Source: Diaporthe sp. PMI_573
Taxonomy: Eukaryota > Ascomycota > Sordariomycetes > Diaporthales > Diaporthaceae
DNA: 64,000 nt
NCBI GenBank assembly: GCA_021399435.1
Contig: JAJTUP010000022.1
Location: 806,001 to 870,000 of the forward strand
Direction: 5' to 3'
The position numbers and the translations under genes are program-made. The number at the start of each line of letters is the position of its first letter. Position 1 is the first letter of the stretch. Under the pieces are notes generated by a model. It worked only from the letters and a program-made list of their open reading frames with translations. It searched no databases and was not told the origin of the DNA. This document shows positions 12,401 through 23,414 of this stretch, one piece after another.

Positions 12401-14205
12401 CATCGCCGTCCCGTGTCACATGCAAGTCGTCATTGTGGCTTACCAATAGTCCGTCCACGTTCAGGTGTGCTCAGCTGACTCAACCCTGCGTGCAGGAGGG
12501 CTGAAAGGGGGGAGGGGGACTCACCACCAGAATGGAGCAGCCTCCGTTATCTGCACACAAATTGAAACATATGAGGCTAGCAGTTTCGAAGTCGACACAT
12601 TAGTGGAGTACTGATCTGTGTTGAGGGCCAGGCAGTCATCAATTCTGCTGCCTCTGCTGCAGACGCAAAATATTTTCAGGCATAGGTTGATGATGTTCTT
12701 GTTTTCCCTCGCCAGCGGTTGTTCCCTCCAGACAGATAGTGATCATTGGCCCACAAAGTTGTATGTAGTTGAGAGATCTAGGAGCCTCATCTAACCAACA
12801 GAGGTTATTAGAATCCGGAACCCGTTCCCTTCGGGCCGGGCCTCACCAGCCAGGACCATCGAGGGCCCCGGTCCCAACAGCTCGATCGAGCCAACTGTTC
12901 TTCGGCGCATCTGATGAGGTGGAGGGCCCCGTTGGTCCGCAAAACACCCCGGACCAACAGATGTGATCAATTTTCCGGGTATAACAGAGCCATGCCTTCA
13001 AGGAAATGTACAATAACAAGTTGTCGGTCCTAACGGGGCTGAATAAGGGCAAATTAGATAGGTACTGAACATGCTGGTCTCACTTGTTCGATTAGTGCTC
13101 ACCATACGACAGCGCGGACTAAGGCTTAGTGAGACTTCAAACATCAGATTGTCAGCATTGTAAGGCATCAGGTTGCTGTGACAGACACAAGCTTGCTATA
13201 CCATCGGAGGCTGGATGCGAGATCCGCCTCAGGCTCTCCAGTCAATTCGCAACTAAAACGCGGATCTTCGAATTTCGTGCCACAAAATCCTCGCGATATG
13301 AATGACCCAGTGGTAATATGGAAATAGCCACTGCATTTGCTTCGACTCACTAACCATCAAGTCTCTGCCCTGCCAATAAGGCAACTGAGCAAAGCCACGC
13401 TGGATAGACCAAATGCAGTCTCTGTACCGCCACAGCTGAATGGGCTGCCAATATCAAATTATTGAAGTTGTGTGGCCCACCTGCAATCAACTTACGCTCA
13501 CTGCAATGGTAATAGGTTTTACTTCTTGACTGACTATGCAAAAGACGCCAGAGGAAGATTGGCCACCTGCATGAAAGCTCGTGGATCACATTTCAACAGT
13601 CGGTTGAAATCCTGCAAACAAACAAGCCGAAAGATTTATTACGGTGAAATAAACTCAGATTTACCACACGTTATTCTGTCCAGATTTCTCAATGGGGCCT
13701 GCCTGTCTTACCTTGGTTTGAGGTTCCCCTCCCATCAGCAAGATAATAGCGGTCAGAAATTCAGGTCCCAATTGGGTGCTGATGCTCACACTATTGTTGA
13801 GGCGGCTCACGAGATATTCCCTCAGCCCACCATCTCAGAATGGGCAGCAAGGCTTGGGTTGCTTTTTAAGCGCCATTCTCAGAAGGGGTCGCTGATTAAG
13901 ACCGATCTGACGACAGCAAAGGCAAAAAAGAAAGGTGAGGAATTCGCGGGAGAAATGAATTCGCTCTATCCCACACCGTCTCCCGACCAGTGCATGGTTG
14001 ACATGTAGTTAGCCAAGTCATCCCACCCGGATAACCAACTCATCGTGCCAATGATGTCAACCGTCGACCCCCACATCGGCACCGGCGTGTCGTATTCTAT
14101 GTGGTAAGCAGATCCTCAACTCGGACCTCAAGAACACAACCAACTCGGCACCGAGTATCTGCTTCAACACCCCGTCTTCACTCTCATCCAAACTCAATAC
14201 CCAAA
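9419..14205. other. 4.8-kb stretch with no supported gene
   Basis: Nothing here looks like a conserved protein. The longer open frames (for example near 10523-11167 and 13472-14008) are arginine/serine rich, or lack an ATG at their start. The first few hundred bases should be the oxidoreductase promoter, with TATA-like text near 9485-9500. A GTG/GGT microsatellite lies near 11415-11432. No tRNA-like structure was found by eye. Confidence 0.45.
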
Positions 14206-14970
14206 ATGACACCCAAGGTCCTAGGCGATCCGGCCATACTCGAGCCCCTGGACAAGCTCGCAGACGCCTCGAAGAGGTCGACCATCATTTTCCTGCACGG
14301 CCTCGGCGACGACGGCCACGGAACCGGGTACGGACTCGGCCAGCAGTTTCAGCGTTTCCAGAAGCTGCGATACACCAGGTGGGTGCTGCCCACAGCCCCT
14401 GTCGACCCGCAGGTCGGGCAGCGATGCTGGTACAAGCCGCACGACCTCCCTTCCGCGCTCAAGCCGCGCGTGCCCGGCCGGGAAGGCGATGCTGCCGGTG
14501 TCGACGGGTCCGAGGACGAGGAGGGTCTCCTGAGAACTGTGTCCTATATCGATGAGCTCGTCAAGGCCGAGGTGGACCGGGGGGTTCAGCCGGGGAAGAT
14601 CGCGGTCGGCGGATTCAGTCAGGGATGTGCGGCGTCCATGGTTTGGGGGTTGAAGGGCGAGTGGAAAGACAAGGTTGCTGGGGTTTTTGGGCTGAGCGGC
14701 TACTTGCCTAATATCAATGCGCTATCCGAAGCAGGGAAGGCATCAGAGGGCAAGGGGCAGCATGCACAGAGGTGGTTCTTTGGTCACGGCATGGATGACG
14801 GCCTTGTCTCGGTCAGCTTGTTCGCGGAAGGGCAAAAGCGGCTTCAGCAGTACGTGGAAGAAGAGTACATCGAAGGCCACATCTATCAGGATCTGGGTCA
14901 TGATGTTGGGACATCGGAAATTCGGGATCTATGGCTCTGGTTCAAGCAAGTCTTGAACGACGACAGCTAA
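14206..14970 (+). CDS. acyl-protein thioesterase 1 / lysophospholipase family
   Basis: A single-exon gene of 254 residues. The ATG at 14206 has a good context (CAAAATGAC); the open frame extends upstream, but those residues do not look like the family. Motifs in order: IIFLHGLGDDGHG, the LPTAPV segment, nucleophile GFSQG with Ser138, the acid in HGMDDG (Asp198) and GHDVG with His232. APT1 enzymes are cytosolic serine hydrolases that remove palmitate from cysteine in Ras and G-protein alpha subunits and also hydrolyse lysophospholipids. It is slightly longer than usual because of an acidic insert after the KPHDLPSALKPR region. It converges with the small gene on the opposite strand. Confidence 0.92.
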   Translation: MTPKVLGDPAILEPLDKLADASKRSTIIFLHGLGDDGHGTGYGLGQQFQRFQKLRYTRWVLPTAPVDPQVGQRCWYKPHDLPSALKPRVPGREGDAAGVDGSEDEEGLLRTVSYIDELVKAEVDRGVQPGKIAVGGFSQGCAASMVWGLKGEWKDKVAGVFGLSGYLPNINALSEAGKASEGKGQHAQRWFFGHGMDDGLVSVSLFAEGQKRLQQYVEEEYIEGHIYQDLGHDVGTSEIRDLWLWFKQVLNDDS

Positions 14971-15188
14971 ACACTACAACAACTACGCAGGCAGCGGATC
15001 ATCAAAATCATATTAGAAGCATCGCAGCCATTCGATCGAATGAAGTTAGATGGAATTCATTTAGACACTCTGAATCAAATATTGTTTGCGTCTCCGCCAA
15101 CAACGAGCCACTATTTTGGCCACCGTGACCTTCCTACTCGTGACACCTTCATCATCTGTAAAGTGCCACCAGCTAACCCCCAGCAGCT

Positions 15189-15452
15189 TCAGCCTTTCTT
15201 CGAGTCGGCTTCCCGGAAGGCATCCATAATTTTATTGCCCTCTTCAATATCCTCAGGAACCATCGATAAGCCATGAGAGGCCTGAAAATTGTGTCGATCG
15301 CCCCACGACTCCTTGATTATCTGGTGATTGGAACCGGAAGACCAACCCTGGTCCGATCCTGTGGCATTTGACCCCGTTGAGGATGACTTGGAGTCCCCAG
15401 ATCCGGAGCCGGAGCTGGCGCCTGTGTTTTTGGAGGCTGATGGTGATGGCAT
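15189..15452 (-). CDS. small serine-rich protein, function unknown
   Basis: An 87-residue frame starting at ATG 15452. The first half is Ser/Gly/Thr rich and probably disordered. The second half is more structured, with SWGDRHNFQASHGLSMVPED followed by an acidic, probably helical end. That pattern resembles small fungal proteins of unknown function that I have seen in related genomes, so I judge it real; no domain is recognised. Its 3' end lies 218 bp from the thioesterase stop in convergent orientation. Confidence 0.6.
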   Translation of the reverse strand: MPSPSASKNTGASSGSGSGDSKSSSTGSNATGSDQGWSSGSNHQIIKESWGDRHNFQASHGLSMVPEDIEEGNKIMDAFREADSKKG

Positions 15453-16643
15453 GTTGATCGAGAAATTCGTCGTGAGCAGGCAATTTTGGCTTGGGTTACC
15501 AGAGCACAACCAAAGCCGCTAACTTTTGTAGGTGACTCTGTTACTTGAAATTTGAATTCTGGAAGGATTTAAACTCTACTGGAAACATCCAAAGGCGCTG
15601 GGGAGAGCTTCATATATTCATGTGTACAGCACTATGGAGTCACACTTCCCAACTGAGTCAACACCGTTTGTTGAAAACCTGGGCATCTGTTATGTGATGG
15701 GCAAACTAAGCTACCCGATCTGGTGTCCGTTCGTGTTCTGTGTCAACTGGTCAGCATGTGCAACCGCCTAGGATGGTCATCGTCATGAGACAACGCATCC
15801 GTCATGATCAAGCCAGGGCAATCACGCGTAGCATAATGAAATTGTTCAACCTGGCTGGGCTGGATAACAGCTTCAGATACTGCAGGTTGATGTTTGCGAG
15901 TTTAGACACGCTGCGTATTAGTTTTTGAGCTCCTAATATTATTGTCTTCCAAGGTTTTCGCGCCTTCGGTGCCAACTACGATATCGGCTGCACTTCTTGA
16001 TACCCACTTTTCTCTAATCATAGCAGCACCTTAGGTTTCAGATGTGAAAGTTCCAGTTTCATGATATTAGTCTGTGTCAAGGTGCCTCAAGCATGAGAGG
16101 AGTTGGGTGAAAATATCTGGTCTAGCATAGTCCAGGTCTCAAGCTATAGTACAACGGACTGCTCAATACAGGCAATTTATAGGTTTAAATTTTATCTGCA
16201 CTGGTAAGATGGTTTATGATCTGCGTATGGTGTGGATAAGTGCTGTAGAGAATTGGTCAATTTCACAAGTTAGCTCAGAATAGACCGTGTTAGTCCCTCA
16301 TGGTTACCCAGCCATGGGTAACGCGAATTCCATCAAGGCCCTTTTTCTGGCAATAAATCACAGTACGGTATTATATTCGAAGCATTTTTAAGCCCCCTGA
16401 TGTAATTTCTCATTCAGGCGCCCCTTGCTCCTTCCATCTTCAATCTGAAGTCCTTGACGCCTTCCCTTCAACGACACAAAACTCATCAAGAACACAACCC
16501 GCAAACCACGACTCAAACACACAAAACTTCTATCTCTGCTTCCTTATTCTCGATTCGGCCCTTTGTGGAAGCCCCGGAACTTCACTCCCGCCACTTCGTA
16601 CGAAGTAATCAAGCAGCCATCCTCAGCCAAACAAATCGCCAAT
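15453..16643. other. intergenic, no gene seen
   Basis: About 1.2 kb, AT-richer than the flanking genes, without credible coding frames. The CA/AC-rich stretch at 16440-16560 looks like the 5' leader of the next gene. Confidence 0.5.
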
Positions 16644-17570
16644 ATGGAGGACGACTGTGGTGATCTCGAATCCATAATCCGATTCGATGGATCTTCTCCT
16701 GACATAGCAGACGGTGCAACTGGTACTGCCCTTTGGAGCTGCTCTTGCGGCTATGATGGCCTTTGCCACTGCTTTCCTGGGCAGCGATGCTCGTGCTTTG
16801 ACGCCTTGGAAGACAAATCCCGTTCCCCGTTCATATTTGGTGCCGTCGAGGAGTGCGGTGTTGGAGAGGAGACCACCTCCGGTGTCCCCGAGGAAACGGC
16901 TGCCACCGAGAACAACAAGCCCATTCCCGCCGAGGGGAGCGATGCCACCGAGCAACACCTCGAAATCAAGGAGCTCCCTGGCGTGGGCAGGTTCCGAATA
17001 GAAAGCACCAGCAGCCAAGATAACCTGTGCGGCATGTTCGCGGTTGAGATCAGTACCGACAAGCTGCTCGGCTCCCCTTTGGCCCCGGAAAGCTTTCTGG
17101 ATATCTTCTTCAAGGACCCAGAGATGCGAGCTTTCAATAAGCGAAAGAATTACCAAAACGAGGATAACTTCTTCGACGATCAGCTCGCCCGCGTCTTGGA
17201 AATCCGGGCCCGCCGATGGGGCTCTGACAAGATCCAGCTCGGCGTGATTGTCGAGAAGGGGCTCCCCTACATCATAGGAGCGGACAATAAGCTTGTTCTC
17301 ATTTCTTCGGAAGCGGACATGGCGAATGAGCGTGACTTCGTAAATATCTGGATCCACAACGACAACAAGATGGTGCTTGAGGGGGCAGCAATGAACCACT
17401 TCTCTGGTATCACGTTGCTTGGGACGAATGAGGAGCAGGAGGAGCCTAGGAGCAAGGAAGTAGCGAAAATGAAGGAGCCCGCACGGAAGCCGGCAGTGCT
17501 ACGGGGACGCGTGGAAAAGAAACACAGACAGCATGAGAAGTGGAGGACGGCAGCCCGGCTTGGAACTTGA
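16644..17570 (+). CDS. OTU-like cysteine protease candidate with CxC cluster
   Basis: An uninterrupted 308-residue frame starting at ATG 16644. Near the N terminus six cysteines form three CxC pairs (33/35, 41/43, 49/51) within 19 residues, a possible metal-binding or disulfide knot. After an acidic linker, residues 112-130 read GRFRIESTSSQDNLCG, with Asp126 and Cys129 in the DxxC arrangement of OTU deubiquitinases. LEIRARRWG follows at 185-193, then hydrophobic strands, and His252 lies in MNHFSGI, where OTU enzymes carry the catalytic His. The C terminus (about 261-308) is basic. I infer a papain-like/OTU fold; the identity is not certain. No intron is needed. Confidence 0.6.
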   Translation: MEDDCGDLESIIRFDGSSPDIADGATGTALWSCSCGYDGLCHCFPGQRCSCFDALEDKSRSPFIFGAVEECGVGEETTSGVPEETAATENNKPIPAEGSDATEQHLEIKELPGVGRFRIESTSSQDNLCGMFAVEISTDKLLGSPLAPESFLDIFFKDPEMRAFNKRKNYQNEDNFFDDQLARVLEIRARRWGSDKIQLGVIVEKGLPYIIGADNKLVLISSEADMANERDFVNIWIHNDNKMVLEGAAMNHFSGITLLGTNEEQEEPRSKEVAKMKEPARKPAVLRGRVEKKHRQHEKWRTAARLGT

Positions 17571-19785
17571 AGCGCAAGTAGGTATTCATGGACTACGGCC
17601 GGGGAGTGTGAGTCCAAGAGGGAGGATTCGTAAGACAGCACCAATGCCATCTGGCCGTTCTGAATTGGGATCCTTTGAAACCGCCGAGTCATTTTCGCGT
17701 TGGTGGAAATAGTCACTTACCACAGATAGACCGGGAGAAAAGAAAATGTTTGGCTGCTGATAGAAGTCTGCACTGACAATCTGAGGGCGAATTTGTATTT
17801 ACTTTCCTTTCCTGTAGATAATAGCATCATTGAAACCTAGAAGATAGAACAAGAGTCTTCTCATCATTCTCTTCGTGATCAAAGATGTTCATAGCCTTTC
17901 TTGCCTCGACAATTTAGAGGGTGAACAACAATATCACAGCACCACTGAAGCTTTTGTGACATGAATCCTCGGCAACCTTGAGAAGTTCACCTCAGACTAG
18001 CCAGTTGCCTTTTCTACACAAGTCGCCTGGCGAGTAAGAAGCGGTTTCAAATATAATCTTGATACATCGGAAAACAAGAACTGCAGATATGGAGGGGGAA
18101 AAGAAACCGTTTGGTTTTTGTCTACGACCGCAGGCCCGGAAAAAAGAACCAGCATATCCAGAGTACACATGTATGCGTAGCATGCGCTTTTCGTCCGCAA
18201 GATCCCACATTCCTACCACTGTCCTCTGGCCGCCGCAATGCATCTCGCATACTGCATGTTTGAATGAATACCCAATGTCAGTTCGAGCTGCTTTCATAGG
18301 GCTTGCCATCTTTGCTGTTGCTTTTGACAGGGTTACAGGTAGCCCCTACCTCAGCCACTGGCATACTTGGCATTGTAGTTTGATGGCCAGAGACGTACTT
18401 TTCAGAGAAGCGGCGGCTGAGAGTTGAAAGTCGTATTCCGTTTTGTCGCCTAGGGACGGAGGGAAAATGCAACTGTATCGCGTGTCCGGGATGTTGATAT
18501 GTGTACGTGAGAGGCTGTTCATGCCTCCTTAGATGCTCCTGAAGAGGGTAGGCACTGTGTGCTGACGGACAACGTGACCGTGCATCAGGGAAATGATGAC
18601 CGCGAAGATTTGATTCTGTAGTGGCCTAGAAAGCCACGTTCTAGGAGGCTTGGTCCTATTCACCTCAAGTCGCGATGCTTGCAGGGTTATGCTACTCTCT
18701 GTTAAAGGATGCATTTACCACTGATTTCGCTTGTCTGGATAACTGTGCAGATTCTAGGAAGCAACTGACGGCAAGGACGAGCTCACACGACTTAGAGAGG
18801 GAAACATCTCTTGGTTGAGATTCGTGTTTGCATTCACTGGTGTTCTCGCAAGAAAGTTATCTAGACCATCAGCCTGCTTGCTCTACCTAGGTCAAGGCCA
18901 TTGTCATTGCGACTTCACTGATAAGACTAGAGTTGTCCGTGGAACGCGCAAGTACAACAAGTTGAACTATCTCGCTCACCTAAATACTCCTGACGCTGGT
19001 GGCCTTTACCTGCATTTCCCTGAGCAGGGGATCAGTGGCCGTTGCCGTGGCAGAACTTAGAAAGGAATCTGTCCCAGACTGTCTCGAAGTGAATTATGGT
19101 CCATGTGGACTGCTTTGGTACAGGGTGAGCACCGAGATTGATCCTCCAGGAGCCAAGGGTGATCATCTTAGAGGGCAAGGGGCCAGCCCAAAATAACACG
19201 GATGCCAGGGCAATAACACAGCCCAACCCCTCTATTGATCGCACTGCAGAGCATCATTTCGCATTTGGCCTTCTCCCCGACAAGGTCCAGCATCCAACGG
19301 GGGAGTCTTGTCTGTTCAACCGACCCCCGAGGCCAGAGACGTCAATTGGAGAAGGCGAGCAGCACGCCTCTTTCACAGCAACCAAGTCGATGCTTGGCCT
19401 GCGACCCAGGTTGAAGGCCCGGCCGTCGCTGGTGGAGCTGCTGTTGCGCTCTAACAGGGACGCGGCGGTCCCCACACCAGCCACTGTTAGCGTCGACAGG
19501 CGTGGGAACACGGCCGCGGCCTCAACGACATCACCACTGCAATTGCCAGCCGAGCTCGACCTTGACCGGGAGGTCCAGATAGCTTCCCAGCTGCCTCTGC
19601 CAGACACCCCGTCAACGCCAATCCTGCCGCCGCACTCCACGCACTCCACGCCATCCTCGCCTTTACCCTCCGCACCCTCCACACCCTCCACACCTGCCCC
19701 GATACATCGAGTTCCTACCATCGCCCTGCAAGAGTCCACACCGCCAGCTAAGCAGAACCCCAAACACTTGGTCACGCCGCCCACC
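17571..19785. other. intergenic region upstream of VMA1
   Basis: About 2.2 kb without a supported gene. From 19138 an uninterrupted frame runs towards VMA1; it is proline/serine/threonine rich and in the wrong phase for the spliced VMA1 reading frame, so I treat it as leader or chance. Confidence 0.5.
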
Positions 19786-22056
19786 ATGCCTCCGGTAAGC
19801 AAGCTGCCCGCCAATCTGGAATTCGCTCAGGTGCAGCGACACCCGCCCGCCGCGCCGCACAAGCTGACCAGAGCTGCCTCCTCATCCAGAAAGCCCAACA
19901 AGATGGCGCCAAGGAGGGTGAACACTATGGTAAGGGCCCTCGAACCTGTCCTGCAGTCTTGTGTCGTGCTGTCTCATGCTGACGTGCCATCTATCCTACA
20001 GGCAAGATTTACTCCATCTCGGGGTACGTAACGCCATCCACAGACCCAGCTGCCTCACCGCGCCTCCCTTGCGAGCCCGACTGCTAACACGATGGACAAT
20101 CCAGACCCGTCGTGGTCGCCGAGGACATGATCGGTGTTGCTATGTACGAGTTGGTATGACATAAACGAGAAAGTGGCCGCGTGTGGAAGGCAGTGGACTT
20201 ACAGATTACAGGTGAAAGTCGGCCACGACCAACTAGTGGGAGAAGTCATCCGGATCAACGGCGACCAGGCCACCATCCAGGTCTACGAGGAGACAGGTTC
20301 GACGCCCGCAACCCGCCTGCCTGTATCGCTACGCACAAAATGACTGACACGAGAAACAAATAGCCGGTGTGACGGTTGGCGACCCCGTCCTGCGAACCGG
20401 GAAGCCCCTCTCCGTCGAGCTGGGCCCCGGTCTGCTCAACAACATCTACGATGGTATCCAAAGACCCCTCGAGAAGATCGCCAGCGCCGCCCAGAGCATC
20501 TACATCCCCCGCGGAGTCGCTGTTCCCGCCCTCGACCGCACCAAGAAGTGGGAGTTCGAGCCCCAGATGAAGGTCGGCGACCACATCGCAGGCGGTGACA
20601 TCTGGGGTATCGTCTACGAGAACTCGTTCATCTCGAAGCACAAGATCATCTTCCCCCCGCGCGGCCGCGGAACCATCACCAGGGTCGCCTCCAAGGGCGA
20701 GTACACCGTCGACGAGAAGATCCTCGAGGTCGAGTTCGACGGCAAGAAGACCGAGTACGGCATGATGCAGACATGGCCCGTTCGTGTCCCCCGCCCCACC
20801 ACCGAGAAGAAGTCGTCCGATGGGCCCTTCATTGTCGGCCAGCGTGTGCTCGACGCCCTCTTCCCCTCTGTCCAGGGTGGTACCGTTGCCATCCCAGGCG
20901 CTTTCGGATGTGGCAAGACCGTCATTTCGCAGTCCGTTTCCAAGTTCTCCAACTCGGATGTGATTGTCTACGTGGGATGCGGAGAAAGAGGCAATGAAAT
21001 GGCCGAAGTCTTGAAGGATTTCCCCGAGCTGTCCATCGAGGTCGACGGCCGCAAGGAGCCCATCATGAAGCGTACGACCTTGATTGCGAACACATCCAAC
21101 ATGCCTGTCGCTGCTCGTGAGGCTTCCATCTACACTGGTATCACGGTCGCAGAGTACTTCCGTGACCAGGGTATGAATGTTGCTATGATGGCCGACTCCT
21201 CGTCCCGTTGGGCAGAGGCTCTTCGTGAAATCTCCGGTCGTCTGGGAGAAATGCCCGCTGATCAAGGTTTCCCGGCCTACCTCAGTGCCAAGCTGGCTTC
21301 CTTCTACGAACGTGCCGGTAAGGTCCAGTCCCTTGGATCACCCGAGCGTCTGGGCTCTGTCTCTATCGTGGGTGCCGTCTCACCGCCCGGTGGTGATTTC
21401 TCCGATCCCGTGACATCTTCGACCCTCGGTATTGTACAGGTGTTCTGGGGTCTCGACAAGAAGCTCGCGCAGCGCAAGCACTTCCCGTCCATCAACACTT
21501 CTGCCTCGTACTCCAAGTACACCAATGTCCTGGACAAGTGGTATGAGAAGAACTACCCAGACTTCCCTCGGCTGCGTGACCGTATCAGGCAGCTGCTGTC
21601 TGACTCCGAGGAACTGGACCAAGTCGTCCAGCTGGTCGGCAAGTCTGCGCTTTCTGACCCGGACAAGATCACCCTGGACATCGCCACACTGCTGAAGGAG
21701 GACTTCCTCCAACAGAACGGATACTCCGACTACGACCAGTTCTGCCCTATCTGGAAGACCGAGTGGATGATGAAGCTCATGATCGGCTTCCACGACGAGG
21801 CCCAGAAGGCGATCGCCCAGGGCCAGAGCTGGGCCAAGGTCAAGGAGGCGACGCAGGACCTGCAGGGCGAGCTGAGGAGTTTGAAGTTCGAGCTGCCCAG
21901 CGACGGCGAGGAGGCTGTCTCCAAGAAGGTATGTCCAATCTCAAGGTCCCCTCATGTTTTACCCGCACTTGGCGAAGACTAATGTTGCTATTTTCTTAGT
22001 ACGAGGGTATACAGCAGGACCTGCTCGACAAGTTCGCGTCTGTGATGGATGACTAA
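19786..22056 (+). CDS. VMA1: V-type H+-ATPase catalytic subunit A
   Basis: Seven coding exons: 19786-19794, 19890-19929, 20002-20023, 20105-20153, 20212-20296, 20364-21928 and 22000-22056, giving 608 residues. All phases close. The first coding exon is only nine bases (ATG CCT CCG). The N terminus then reads [20 protein letters not shown], followed by [12 protein letters not shown], both typical of fungal subunit A. The Walker A loop GAFGCGKT is at residues 247-254. [20 protein letters not shown] and the C-terminal [14 protein letters not shown] are also as expected. The subunit hydrolyses ATP in the V1 sector to acidify the vacuole. The VDE intein site of yeast ([12 protein letters not shown]) is uninterrupted, so there is no intein. 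Confidence 0.97.
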
Positions 22057-23414
22057 AAGGTCCACAACCATGGTGACTGGCCTGTGTACAGTTCTTGTAT
22101 GACGAGCAGGTGGCAGAGGAGAAGCAGCCTAGACATGTCCAAGGGGAAAGTCGCCGAGATGTGGTCGTCATTTTTGCATGCATGGTTCCGTTCCCGGCAC
22201 GAGCATAGGTATACGTCGGCGGTGGCGGCTTTTCATATATAGTCAAATCGAATGCATACATCGTTTAGTACTTGGCTCGCGTCTCCTATAAAAGCAGACC
22301 TCAGCAGCTTTGTCCTGTAATCAGTGATGAGGAGTCGGGGAAAGCATTCGAGCGCCCCGATGTACGTCCATGCCGCGGAGTTGAAATTATGTGAGATGAT
22401 GCCAGGCCATGTCTTGACATTCTGAGCCTATGGGTCAACATGTATTTACTATGAGCAAGGCCAGAGAAACAGAAAGGGAGGGTGAGACACACACAGAAGA
22501 TGGGAATACTACTATTGAGGTACCAAATATCTCCCCAGACTCACGGACTCTGCAGTACTCATACACACACAAGACATCGGGCAATTCTTTACTGATTTAC
22601 ACTATGCTAAAGCTATTTATTGTTCTGTTCATTTCCGTCATGATGGGTCATTATCATTACACAATATTGACACACCGTTCCGCGTCGACTCCAGGTTTTA
22701 GGCGCCTTTTGTTGAGATGCAACAGGACCCGCTCACCCGACCATGTCCAGAGCTCTGGGGCAAGGGAGAAGGTATCCTCTGGTATATACACCCCGAACCA
22801 CCTGGGGCTTCCTTTCGGCTTCCTGCCCTATTTTCCTCTTAGTCGCATAGCGTAGTACAACGATGCGTGTCTGAGGCCATGTGCGATTGTCCGTGCCTTC
22901 TTCTGATGAACTGTTCATGTCCTTAATCTGACGAGGCGTGCCTTCTGGGTGTCATCCCTTCCGGCATTTATACAATTCGAGATGCCTCGCGGACTGCGAG
23001 GGCTTTTCGGTGATGTCACCGGGGTGATGGGCAGGTCTCAGTGGTCTCTCCATGCACCTCTTCAGTGCCTCACTATCGTCGGTCGAATGAGATCCCGGAT
23101 GCCTCCTTCTTTCCTCTCTCATTCTCCTTCCCTGCGCCACCCACTTATTCAGTGTTTCCCAACTTTAACATGCCTTGTTCTTAAGCGGGGTCACAGGCTC
23201 TCCAAGGTTCCTCAGCTTGTTGATAACATTTAGCGACAACTCCTCCAGCTTCAGTGCTGATGGCGAAGGGGAGAGGGGAGGCTCGCAGTCGCTCGATGCC
23301 GCGGTCTCGTCCTTGCTGTGGGCGGGACAGTAATTAGTCTTGGGCGCTTTGAGTAAGCAACCAGGAAGCAAACCAGACGAGGGGGGCGGACGAGATTGGA
23401 GGGTGGAGGGCGTC
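22057..23414. other. convergent intergenic region
   Basis: About 1.36 kb between VMA1 and the DUF4048 gene, whose 3' ends face each other. Open frames are short and unsupported. Confidence 0.5.

Noticed and set aside
13472..14008. 178-codon plus-strand frame
   Set aside because: It starts with GTG, has no recognisable domain and no supporting context.
20255..21265. 336-codon minus-strand frame opposite VMA1
   Set aside because: Antisense shadow of a strongly biased conserved gene.
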